Source: Smallanthus sonchifolius (Eukaryota > Streptophyta > Magnoliopsida > Asterales > Asteraceae). From it: DNA of 64,000 nt. Shown in pieces: positions 10,601 to 21,158 of this stretch (within the stretch, counting starts at the first letter, position 1; every line of letters begins with the position of its first letter). The position numbers and the translations under genes were made by a program. The notes beneath the pieces were generated by a model. The model made no database searches, was not told the origin of the DNA, and saw nothing but the letters and a program-made list of their open reading frames with translations. The DNA lies in NCBI GenBank assembly GCA_023525975.1, contig CM042032.1:16808001-16872000 (forward strand). Direction: 5' to 3'.

Positions 10601-12166
10601 AAGGAGGTGGTTAGAGCTACTGAAAGACTATGACTGTGAGATATTGTACCATCCTGGCAAGGAAAATGTGGTGGCTAACGCTTTAAGCAGAAAGGAAGGA
10701 TCGGAACCTATATGGATCAAAGCGTGTCAGCTGATTATAACACCTGATTTGATGAGTGAAATATCAAAGGCACAAGATGAAGCACTATTAGAAAGAAATA
10801 TAAAACGGTAAAGAATAGTAGGACAACAAGGAAATTTGGATGCAAATGCATACGGTGCACAAACTAGGTTTGGCCGGATGTGGATACCTAAGATTGGCGA
10901 GCTTAGAGCCAAAATACTCTATGAGGCCCATAAGTCTCGCTATTCCATCCACCCCGGGACAAACAAAATGTATCAAGACTTGAAGAAAGAGTACTGGTGG
11001 CCCGTCATGAAGAATTATGTGACAGAGTACGTGAGCAAGTGCCTAACCTGTTCTCTAGTTAAGGCCGAGCACCAGAAACCATGCAGTAAAATGCAACCTT
11101 TACCATTACCGGGATGGAAGTGGGAGGAGATCACGATGGACTTCATTACCAAGCTACCGCGAACAGCTAAAGGCAATGATACCATTTGGGTGATCGTCGA
11201 TCGCTTGACGAAGAGTGCTCACTTCTTGCCAATACGTGAGACTTCATCATCTGAAAAGCTAGCAGAAATATTTATCAAGGAAGTTGTGAGCAGACATGGC
11301 ATGCCGCTATAGATTGTGTCCGACAGGGATACTAGATTCACGTCAAGGTTTTGGAAGAAATTCAACGAAGCAATGGGCACTAGGCTGAACATCAGCACCG
11401 CTTACCACCCCTAAACCGATGGACAATCGAAAATGACCATTCAGACCTTGGAGGACATGCTCCGGGCCTGTATCATTGACTTCGACGGGAGTTAGGACAA
11501 CCATCTACCATTGGCAGAATTTTCATATAACAATAGCTATCACTCGACTATTGGCATGCCGCCATTTGAAATGTTGTATTGAAGGAAATGTGTTGGGGGG
11601 AAATTGGACAAAAGGATTTTGCAAGTCTCGAAGTGGTCAAAGCTACTTCCGAGGAGTTTGATCAAATCAAGGCTCGAATGAAAGCCGCAAAAGACAGACA
11701 GAAATCATACGCGGATAAGAGACGAAGGGATTTAGAGTTTCAAGTGGGAGACATGGTACTGTTAAAGGTATCACCATGGAAAGGAATCATTCGATTCAGA
11801 AAACGTGGCAAACTAAGTCCAAGGTTTGTCGGACCTTTCAAGATTTTAGCGAGAGTGGGTCAAGTTGCTTACAGACTCGACCTACCCGTTGAGCTTAGTG
11901 GAATACACCCTACATTCCACGTGTCGCACTTACGCAAGTGCCTAGCTGACGACACAGCGCACATACCTTACGACGAGATCGAAGTGGATAACAGTCTAAA
12001 TTATGTAGAGGAACCAATAGCCATCCTTGACTGAGCTGAGAAACGACTACGCAATAAGTCGTGTCCTTTAGTCAAAGTACAATGGAAGCACATAAAAGGG
12101 TCAGAAGCTACATGGGAAAAAGAAGACGAGATGAGGGGACTATACCCTAAATTGTTTAACGTATAA
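7652..12166 (+). pseudogene. gag-pol: A1 gag-pol polyprotein, broken
   Basis: Start ATG at 7652 (CATGGCT) opens an Arg/Gly-rich N-terminus. Comparison with A2 (63540 on) shows a 1-nt deletion near 7750, and another frameshift lies near 8125. From 8130 one frame holds the gag capsid domain, zinc knuckles (CYKCGRPGHFSREC from 8694), protease LFDSGASKSFIS (GAC at 8952), RT with intact FIDD (about 9955) and RNase H. An in-frame stop follows at 10809-10811. Integrase continues at 10836 with stops at 11310, about 11413 and about 11494, then a frameshift; the last frame, from 11579, ends at 12166. Between RT and RNase H about 16 residues present in C are missing, in frame. The integrase SERT Glu reads Lys (SKMT). 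The role known for the family is capsid plus replication enzymes. This copy is dead. Confidence 0.92.
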
Positions 12167-12191
12167 GCGGTTTCGAGGACGAAACCTCTTT

Positions 12192-12205
12192 AAGGAGGGT
12201 AGGCT
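12192..12205 (+). other. A1 polypurine tract
   Basis: AAGGAGGGTAGG lies just before the 3' LTR start and follows the GGACGAAACCTC box common at this place in Gypsy elements. It would prime plus-strand DNA synthesis. Confidence 0.8.
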
Positions 12206-12708
12206 TGTAACATCCCAAAAATAGTAAATAAGTAATTAATAACGCGATAGAGATTTAATCGTCAAAAAATGAAAGAAAAATGGATGGGCTTGGGCTCGGC
12301 TCCAATGGGCTGAGGGAAGCCCAAGTATATAAGGGCCAAGACAGCCTTGAATCTCTCATTTTTCACCAACACATGCAATCTAGAGAGAGAAAGGAGAGTC
12401 GGGTCTAGAGAGAGAAAGGAGACGGATCGACACGAAATTGAAGGAGCACGTTACTACTGAGCTCGTGAGCAAAACCTCCGAATCAGAATCACCATCCAGG
12501 TAACGATTCGACCTTAAACTGAGTTTTTCTTCATTTTGTGGTTTCTCAGGTTTTAGCTAAATAGGAGACGTTTTTATGGATGAAACTTGAAAATAATATT
12601 AGAACTAGCATTTTGAGTGAAAACCGCACCTTTTGATCAAAGAAAGTTGTAAGATTAGCATGATCGGATTAACAAGCAAGAATTGCGGACTTGTCCAGGA
12701 AACAGGTG

Positions 12709-12962
12709 CTGCGTACTTATCAAGTACGCAGTAGGGACGTCCTGCGTACTTACCAAGTACGCAGGAGAAAGATCATGCATACTTACCAAGTACGTAAGAG
12801 AAAGATCATGCGTACTTACCAAGTATACAAGAGAAAGATCATGCGTACTTACTAAGTACCCAAGAGAAAGATCATGCATACTTACCAACTACGCAAGAGA
12901 AAGATCATGCGTACTTGTCAAGTACGCATGAGCAAGGCCGTGCGCACTTACTAAGTGCGCAG
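12709..12962 (+). repeat. A1 3' LTR hairpin array
   Basis: About eight TGCGTACTT/AAGTACGCA-type units. Several arms carry single substitutions (for example GTATAC, GTACCC, CTACGC) not seen in the 5' copy, so the arrays of one element have diverged or been reshuffled. Confidence 0.9.
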
Positions 12963-13110
12963 GCAGCAGACCAGCAAGTAAAGTCAGTATGTTTAGAATG
13001 ATTAAACCGTTAGAGTCGGGATTGGGTCTGAGGTGTATTTAACTACGTAATTCAGATCCTACGTGACGTTGTTAGACCTTTGTTTAGGACAACCAAGACT
13101 AGCTTATCAG

Positions 13111-13232
13111 GTGAGTTCTATGTGCCCCCTTCTATGTTATGTGCAAATCATTTTAAATGTTTTGGGGCTGATATGTATACACTAAATGAATAAATGATAT
13201 GAATGCTACTGTGATCATACGTGATATACTAA

Positions 13233-13296
<64 letters not shown>

Positions 13297-14003
13297 ATGA
13301 ATTATGAACAAAGAATAAAACGTATGTTTACAAAGAATAAATGAAAGAATGGCATAACGTAAATAAATGAAATCTTGCTTTATAAGTATTTATATTGCAT
13401 GTTATGAATGTATGTATACATTATGGACGGAAACGAAGCTAACGGCTACTTCTATAGACGGACGACCACGTGACTATTTTGCAACCGGGAAAGATACGTT
13501 CTTTCGCAGGCTAGGACATACAAAAAGCATAAATGGACGGTCGAAGTAAATGCTAAAATAGTATAACGGTTGCATAAACAATAGTTCACGTGGGAAACGG
13601 ATGCGTTAGGGCAGACATGCGAATATGACGGACTACGACGGTAGGACGGTTAAGACGGACGACCGAAGGTTAGCCGGACGAAAGTTAAGGCGGACGATTT
13701 CTAGGACCGGACGAGTAAAAGGGCTACGACTGTAGCTTAAGGCGTATGTCTTTGTGATATACGCAGTAAAAGACGGGTTGATCACCCTTATGTGTATGAC
13801 CAATGAATGTTAAAGGAAAGTAAAGGTGAATGCATATCTATGTAATCACATAAGAATGATGAAAGAAAAGCAAAAGTTTTGAATACGTATTTATATAAAA
13901 GTGTATATATAATTGTGCATACTCATAAAGAAAAGAATGTTCATACTTAATAGTTTTAAACTAGAACTCACCAGCGTTAGCTGACTTTTAGTATATATTT
14001 CAG
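13111..14003 (+). other. Putative LTR intron, A1 3' LTR copy
   Basis: Donor CAG/GTGAGTTC at 13111, acceptor TATTTCAG ending at 14003, CTGAC before it. The TA microsatellite lies inside this segment. Confidence 0.5.
13229..13292. repeat. (TA)n microsatellite in A1 3' LTR
   Basis: About 60 bp of alternating A and T. The 5' LTR has only a short interrupted TA run at the matching place (about 6328-6349), so this is a post-insertion expansion. Confidence 0.95.
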
Positions 14004-14245
14004 GTTAAGAAAGGAAGGGTCGTGCGGAGGCGTGATGGTTACCCGGCAAGCGACTGACATCCCACTCTTGATTGTTAATTAAAAATGTTGTGTTTTTAAT
14101 TGTTAAGACTTCCGATGTTATGTTATGTATTGAATAATGTTGTTTTCGCTACTCTCGAATGTTTTAATTTAAGTCAGTAATTATGACTATGTTTATGAGT
14201 AAATCCAACAAGTGAGGTTACCCGGGAAAGGGGCCTTACATTAGT

Positions 14246-15305
14246 AGTGTGAAAATCTAAATATATCTACTGCAACTGTGATTTGAACCCTTGTTATGAT
14301 GCGTGTGTGTGTAAAAGAGAAATTAAAAGATCATTATCAGAAATAAAATATAAGATTTTGGCTAGTATTATCTTTTGAGACCAGTTTCGGGTTATGTCTT
14401 TAGCATAATTTTTTGGTTCACTTCACTGCCCATACTCACAAGTATGCAATATGAAGTTGTGCCAAGATATGTTTTGACAACAACCGTCAAACATATACTA
14501 CCCCTTTGGATCACATATGTTCCATTGAAGACATCCAGATAATAGTTGGATCCCATTACCTGAATCTTCGGATTCCATATTTATTAGCATGAATCATTAC
14601 AAAATATGCACTAAAGATAAACCTCACGAACCAAGACAAATGAATCACTCGATTCTGAATCTTATGATTCTTGATAATCCTTATGGATTCTGCTTGATTT
14701 TCTGTGCCAAATGATGTAACTTCAACCTGGAGATTCAGATAATCCTTGAGAAAATCTTAGATGTTTTGAGATAATGCATTTGCCTTTTGTTCACATAACC
14801 GTGGGGTACAAATTGTAGAACTTTAAATGGTACCTTAACTCACATGAACTTGATCCAAAGATGCTTATAGTTTCAAATCTTATAATATTGACAATTTGAT
14901 TTAACATGATGTGTATTTCAAAAAAATTGATTCTAAGTGAGTATGTCATGATATGATCCCAATTTCTTTGAAATTTATCTTGTATCATTTTTGCTATATG
15001 TTTTAGCCTGATATGATCCTCTGCTCATGACTTGATCAAAAAGATGTTCACTGTAAGTATTTAATTATTCTGTATTCAGTTCATTCCCTTTGAAAGACAA
15101 CAAAAAAGATTTTCGGTGTGTTTTAGCTTAAACTTTACAAAAGGCAAAAAAAAGATTTCTTGCATTCACTTAGAAAAACAAAAAATATTTTCATAACTTC
15201 CTAAAACAACTTTGTTACAAACAACAGGTGAACATATCTATCATGTACGTCTCAAAATACTCCATAAACAAGGCATTTGAGTTAAAGTTTGAGGAAGTGA
15301 TAAGT
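14246..15305 (+). other. S spacer after pol, right part
   Basis: Non-coding AT-rich continuation of the S spacer between pol and the internal promoter. No long frame, repeat or RNA gene is visible. Several GATTC/GAATC-rich words occur at 14560-14760 without clear periodicity. Confidence 0.55.
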
Positions 15306-15396
15306 CATGCGTACTTATCAAGTGCGCATAGCTTAAGCCATGCGTACTTATAAATACGCATGAGGGTAACCATGCGCACTTAGATAAGTGCGCATG
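15306..15396 (+). repeat. Three hairpins upstream of S third ORF
   Basis: Inverted repeats at 15306-15330, 15339-15362 and 15371-15396. The last is perfect: arms CATGCGCACTT and AAGTGCGCATG around AGAT. They are the same type as in the S LTR (45150-45220) and in A/C LTRs. Confidence 0.9.
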
Positions 15397-15410
15397 ACCT
15401 GAATGGCGGG

Positions 15411-15421
15411 ATATATATAAA
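15411..15421 (+). promoter_or_regulatory. TATA box of a possible internal S promoter
   Basis: TATATATAA starts 16 nt after the third hairpin. In the S LTR the TATAAATA at 45230 starts about 11 nt after its last complete hairpin. The matching layout suggests a promoter for the third ORF. It is inference from layout only. Confidence 0.5.
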
Positions 15422-15536
15422 CCATTTTGCCTCGAAAATTTCACTACTCCACTACTCATTTTGCCTCGAAAATTTCTGTGTTTCTAAACCTTTTTCAACC
15501 ATAAACTCAGTTATAAAAACATCTCTAGATCATCTG

Positions 15537-16144
15537 GTGAGAATCTAAGCAAATTCCAACCGTTAAATCATCCAAAATTTAGTTATTTGGTGTTCTTTAG
15601 ACTAGGGTTTTTGATGACCGATTTTTGTGATAAAGGTGATGTGTGCATGTAAATTTGGACAACCATTCATGTTTCTAGTCATCAAATTGAGTCGTTTAAC
15701 ACAAAATTCAACATTTTAACTTACAAATTTGGTTTTTGATCGTGGTTTGGCCCGTAAAACTTGTGTCGGCCCATGTTTGATCAAAATGAGCCTTGTGTTA
15801 TTCGATACTTGCTCTAACCAAAGTCGCATTGAGTTTCATTACCTATCTCGACATCCTTAGGATAAGAATTTCGGACATTAGACCTCCAATTGACGAAATC
15901 GGACTTACACAAAAATCTGTACTTCACGCTGACCATGCGTACTTACATATACACATGAAGGATTTTGTTCATGCGTACTTGATATGTACGCATGACAAGT
16001 TCTGTCTATGAGTACTTAGACAAGTACGCATGAGGCAGTATTGTGAAATTTTTATAAGTCCAAGATTTTCATTAATTGTCTATTATATCTTAACTGTTAA
16101 TATCATTAATCTGTACTAATCTTATTTTATTGTTTTTATTGCAG
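15537..16144 (+). other. Putative leader intron of S third ORF
   Basis: Donor ATCTG/GTGAGAAT at 15537 and acceptor TTTTTATTGCAG ending at 16144, only two bases before the ATG at 16147. The segment is AT-rich (as plant introns are), 608 bp, and contains three more hairpins. Confidence 0.5.
15934..16032 (+). repeat. Second hairpin cluster, inside the putative leader intron
   Basis: Inverted repeats at 15934-15957 (imperfect), 15970-15994 (arms CATGCGTAC and GTACGCATG) and about 16008-16032 (one arm mutated to ATGAGTACTT). Confidence 0.85.
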
Positions 16145-19100
16145 ATATGGCAGTCAGACCGTACACGGACGAGTTCAACCTCTTAGTACTTACCAACCCC
16201 TAGTGGAAGGGTGCAGCTACTAACTATTAAGAGATAGTTACATTTCTGATTAGGTCAAAGATCTCCTATGCAATCTCTGCAAATCCTGTTGTCTCACGTC
16301 CCTATCTTAAACAATTTTGAGACACAACCGAATTAAATTTCACACAAAGACTGTGGCTAATCAAAGGATAGCGATATCCGAACAAACAATCCGTCAGGTG
16401 CTACGATTCCATGATCAACCGACAGATCCGACTAGTTATCCAGAGTATGTTATAGACGGATGTTGGAGGCAACGGATGGGGTATGTTGGACGGATAGACT
16501 ACCCTTCATACAAGAAGATGTGGTTGTTAGACCAATGGAGGTACTTTGCACACATTATGATAATGTGCATTTCAGCTCGTAAGGCAGGTACAGACGCCAT
16601 GGGCCATGATTTGGCCTCTGCCATGGTTGGTCTTTCACTCAATGGAGGTTATAACTTCTCACGTTATGTTTACAAATCAATATTGGATCAAATCAATGCA
16701 GCGGAGAGATTTAGGTTTCTATTGTACCCACGCTTTATCCAATTGTTAATCAACCACTTTTTGCCAAATCTTCCACCAACTGGCAGCAGTTACAGGTAAG
16801 GCGTGTGGATAAACGAGTTTTCGTACAATTCTTAAAGACTGGAGTTGCAGAGCCAATACCCGTTCACACACCTCTATTCAGGCATTTGATTGATGAAGCT
16901 TATGTTGCCCCTGCTGATGAAAGATGGTACAGTGTAAATTTTGAACCAGAATTAAGTGAACAATCTGATGAAGAGGAGGTTGGACAAGACGGGGATAGTG
17001 ATGATCATTCTGATAATGATGGAGATGATGATTCTGATGTTGATGGAGGTAATAGAGATGATAGTGATGATGGTGATAGTGTTGATGATGGTCACGGTGT
17101 AGAGGATAGTGATTCTGAAAGAACCTTAACCGAATGTTCTGATTCGGATGACACATCGGATCAAAGGCATCCAAGGAGGAATATTCAGGAATCCCTTCCT
17201 GAATCCTCATCCAGACGTAGGCAAAGAAAAAGTTCAGATACAGAGTTTCAACTCGTGGATGAAAGTTCTGAAAGCAAGAATGAAGAGCCACACATAATTG
17301 AAAGACGAAAGAGATTCCGATGTGATCGACCATGGCATGTGGTGATGGAGGAAATTAATGCACGGGCATCAGCACAGCGAACTCCAGAACAACCAACACA
17401 ACTCTATAGCAGGAGAAGACGAAGAACAATCACACCAATAGTTGTTCCTACTATTCAGGAAACGACTCAACAAATAGTCCCTCTTCCTGCTACAACCACC
17501 CAAATCACAGCTATAACTCTCCAGCCTATAATGGACGAATCTATTGTAGTTTCCACAACAGTTGCACCCACAACAATCCCAACAACATCCATCCCAATAA
17601 CCGTTACGGCTGGTACTTTACCGCCTATGACTCATTCCATTGAGTTTGGTGATATGGGCCACCATTTTGAGTTGTCTGAGCTGTTTGCTGATACAATACA
17701 CGAGACTGGTGAAGCTTCTACCGTCAGGGATGTGGACCCAAGAAATGCACGAATTGCAGCCTTAGAATCTCAAGTTGCAACACAACAAGGTCAAATCAAC
17801 TCTCTGATCGCTGAAATCAAAAGGCTCACACATCAATGGCGAAGCACGGAAGAGCAAATGAAAGCCTTCTTTGAACTTCAAACCATTCAGTTCAAGCTTA
17901 ACGATACCATTTTTGCTAGACAAAAGGCGATGGACTCTCAGATGTTAATACAGAGGGGTGAACATCAGATTATGGTTGACCTGGTTGACAAACTGACAAA
18001 CCAGCTTGCGTCTCAGGGGGAGACGAGCAAGAAAGCTGAGGAAGAAGCCTGCCACCACATTGACATTACAGGAGAGAAAGATCAAGACCAGGACCCTGGT
18101 GCCGGGCCCTCAGGTGCTGGTGGTGGTGAGACACAAGCTGCTTTAGGTACACCATAAGTAACGCCTGCGGCATGGGGGAGTCTACACAAAAGGAAGGTGG
18201 CGGTGGAGGTGACAAAGGAAAATCAGCAGCTGAGGTATTGAAAGAGTTATCTACAAGCCCAGATTTTAAAAACGAAGCAATGATTGGTGCATTGGCAGAC
18301 TTATAAGAAGGAGAGATTAAATCAGGTGATGATGTGGTGATTGAGTTCCCGAAAGTTTATGGTAAGGGGATCAATGAATTTGAAGATGGGGAGATTTTTC
18401 ATGCTCCTACAATACCCGAACCAACTGAAGATGCCTTTGATAGTGTTGAGGCTACACCAGCTGAGGATCCCCAATCTGACCCTGTAACAACCAAAATTTT
18501 CAACCAATTTTAACTTTCAACACACGCAGAAAATAGATCCCAGTTAACACTCTTGACAAAAAAACACATGTTAAATTACAACATAACTGATTTTAAAACA
18601 TTCGACCGACAACTTAAAACAAGAACACGTTTCAATATCTAAGAGATGACTCAAAACAACTTTAAGGAATCCCAACAAAGGGTTCCAACTCCAACTGCCA
18701 ACATCCACGAAAATGAATGAGAATCCAAACTGACACGAAGCGTGACCTGAGACTTCGACCGGAGCTTTATCTACAAGAAAACACCATAAAAAAACCATTA
18801 GTAATGATATACAACCCCCATATAAGCCCCCCATGCCCTTAAGAAAATAATCAACCAAAAATGACATTTTGGCATTTTGGGCGTAAATAGGACCGTAAAC
18901 AGTCCCATATAGGCGTAATTTACGCCGGGCCACCGTAATTTACGCCGGGCCACCGTAATTTATGCCCAATGGACGTAAATTACGCCCAACCCAGTGCAGA
19001 CCCCATTTTTTGAATTCCTCGCATTGAGGAACCCCAAATTCATATATTATGGCTTTCGTAGTTCATTTTATAGCCTGAGATATACCTACTAGAAGTTTAG

Positions 19101-19239
19101 GCTTTTCCAGTTGCATGTAATAACGCCTATACATGTCTAATCCCCAACCGAACATAAATTTACACCCAAAAAAACTTCAATAAGCATATATAACACCTTA
19201 CATACATTACCACCATGTATGTACACGCTAGTTAGTTAA

Positions 19240-19620
19240 ACACCCACTAACCCGACCATCCTCCTTTGTGAGGTTCTAAAGACCTCAAACACCACAAAAC
19301 GGATATGTGAAGTTCATGACCTCAATAACCCCCGTGTGAGTTTCCTAGACTTCAAATACCACAATACGACTTGTTATGTTCATAACCTCAAATAACAACC
19401 ATGTGAAGTTCTTAGACTTCAAACAACAACGACATTAGTGAAGTTCAAAGACTTCAAACGACAACGACATTAGTGAAGTTCACGACCTCAATTAACCACC
19501 GAGTGAGGTTCTTACACTTCAAACTACAACGAAATTAGTGAATTTCAAAGACTTCAAATGACAACAACATTAGTGAAGTTCACGACCTCAATTAACTATC
19601 GGGTGAGGTTCTTAGACTTC
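19240..19620. repeat. E LTR tandem repeats of the TGAAGTTC/GACTTCA type
   Basis: Diverged units built on TGAAGTTCNNAGACTTCAAAC spaced by ACAAC-like linkers. Each core is an inverted repeat (TGAAGT and ACTTCA). A cleaner copy of the same array is at about 22560-22870. Confidence 0.8.
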
Positions 19621-19739
19621 AATTTCACCCAATTGCATTTTACTTTGACTCTTACCACATATTAGTCAAATTACACCAAATCACCACATTTTACATATTA
19701 GTTTGACTTATACCACACTAAGTCAAATTACACTAATAT

Positions 19740-20010
19740 ACCACATTCCACAATTTAGTTTGACTTTTTACCACATAGGTCAAATTACACCAAATCGTCA
19801 TATTTCATACACTAGTTTGACTCATTACCACTTAAATCAAATTACTCCAAATCGACATATTTCATACACTAGTTTGACTCATTACCATTTAAGTCAAATT
19901 ACACCAAATCGACATATTTCATACACTAGTTTGACTCATTACCACTTAAGTCAAATTACATCAAATCAACATATTTCACACATTCGTTGACTCTTTATCA
20001 CACTAAGTCA
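19740..20010. repeat. E LTR tandem repeats, about 57-bp units
   Basis: Four to five units with the words TTTCATACACTAGTTTGACTC and TTACACCAAATCGACATA. The 57-bp period keeps a frame open at 19703-19990, which is a repeat by-product, not a gene. Confidence 0.85.
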
Positions 20011-21158
20011 ACTTACACCAAATCGCCACATATAAATAAAGTTAAACTATACAAATCTATTTACATGTTACTAACACTATATCTATTACTGAGTAAGTGC
20101 AAAGCACTTACCTTTAGCTAGAGACGAATCCAATTGGACTTCAAAGCTAGCTCCTTTATACCTTGATCACCTATCAATCCAATTGCAATTAGCAATCCTA
20201 TGATCTCAATCCACACACCAAATTGGGATTTAAGACACCCTTATGATCTATAGATCAACATCCCAACTTAATTTGGTTAACACAACCTTAATAAAACCTC
20301 CAACACCCCAAAACAACCTTTCAACCCTTTTGACCCGTTTGACCCATTAAAGTCAAACTCATAAATTCACTAATTTTACCATTCACCAATTGAGGTCTAA
20401 CACCCACCCTAGACCTTATCGGTTACACCCATTCTAAACTTGATTAATTACACCTTAAACAAGTTTTAACCTCCCAACACAATCATTCACCCATTTGACC
20501 CGTTTGGGTTCCACCCAAATTAACCAAAAAGTCTAATTTTACAAATCACCATAAAATTTGGGGTTTTATGGTTAATTATGTTTCTAATAACTCCCTAGAC
20601 ACTTACCCAACCTCAATTCAACATTCAAACATCCCCAAATCGAAAACCCCCAATTTGGCCTTAAGAACCCTAATTTGAAGATTCTTAAATTGGATAGTTT
20701 AAGTATGTTTTAACCATTAAATCAACATTAGACAAGCTAGATTATAAGTAATGAACCATAATCTACCACAAATTCAGCCTCTAGTTTGATTTTCTTCAAA
20801 ACCCACCAAGAACACCTTTAATGGTGGATTCAAGGTTTGAAAGAGAATTTACTTGCATTCTTGAAGAAGATGAACACCACTACTCATCTAGATTCTTCAT
20901 GCAATTCACCAATTTCGATTTCCAACATCTCCACCTCTTTCTCTCTTCTCATTTTGTTCTTCTCCACCAAAACCAAAACCAGATTGGTTTAATTACACAA
21001 TCAGTCCCTCAAGTTCATATTTGATCTCCTTCTTGCCATAAGTTAGTCAAAACCAATTATTTACAACATAACACCCCCAAACTTCCAACTTATTTATTTC
21101 ACCACTTCAAATAATATAAAATATATTATTTTAATAAACCGAAAGTTGGTTCGTTACA

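Larger units (their letters stand above)
5330..14240 (+). mobile_element. Complete Ty3/Gypsy element A1
   Basis: An 8911-bp element with two LTRs (5330-7297 and 12206-14240), primer site, gag-pol and polypurine tract, flanked by TTAGT. Termini are TGTAACATCCC and GGGGCCTTACA. Pol order protease-RT-RNase H-integrase is Ty3/Gypsy. The integrase tail (SPWKGIIRFRKRGKLSPRFVGPF) is chromovirus-like, probably the Tekay lineage. Two more A copies are in the window: solo LTR A3 and the partial A2. Confidence 0.95.
12206..14240 (+). repeat. A1 3' LTR (2035 bp)
   Basis: Same termini and internal layout as the 5' LTR. The length difference comes mainly from a TA run at about 13229-13292 and one or two extra hairpin units (array 12709-12962). 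Confidence 0.95.
5325..14245. repeat. Target-site duplication TTAGT flanking A1
   Basis: TTAGT at 5325-5329 is repeated at 14241-14245, directly outside the LTR termini of A1. Removing A1 plus one copy restores a continuous S spacer. Confidence 0.95.
18483..21158 (-). repeat. E 3' LTR (2676 bp)
   Basis: Bounded by TGTAACAACC on the plus strand at 18483 and GGTTCGTTACA at 21158. Its outer about 800 bp (20380-21158) matches 23337-24145 closely. It contains two repeat zones and, on the minus strand, a donor-like AAAG/GTAAGTGC at 20111. A possible acceptor TCTCAG/GTC is at 18747, but it lacks a clear pyrimidine tract. Confidence 0.85.

Noticed and set aside
15306..16032. CRISPR-like array of short palindromic repeats
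   Set aside because: Plant nuclear context, repeats are not uniform in length, spacers are short and repeated, and no cas genes exist. They are hairpin modules of retrotransposons.
16878..17333. 151-codon minus-strand frame rich in His
   Set aside because: It is the antisense of the Asp/Ser-rich stretch of the S third ORF (GAT/GAC repeats read as ATC/CAC).
19703..19990. 95-codon frame of repeated NRHISYTSLTHYHL
   Set aside because: It is the 57-bp tandem repeat of the E LTR, and lies within a minus-strand element.
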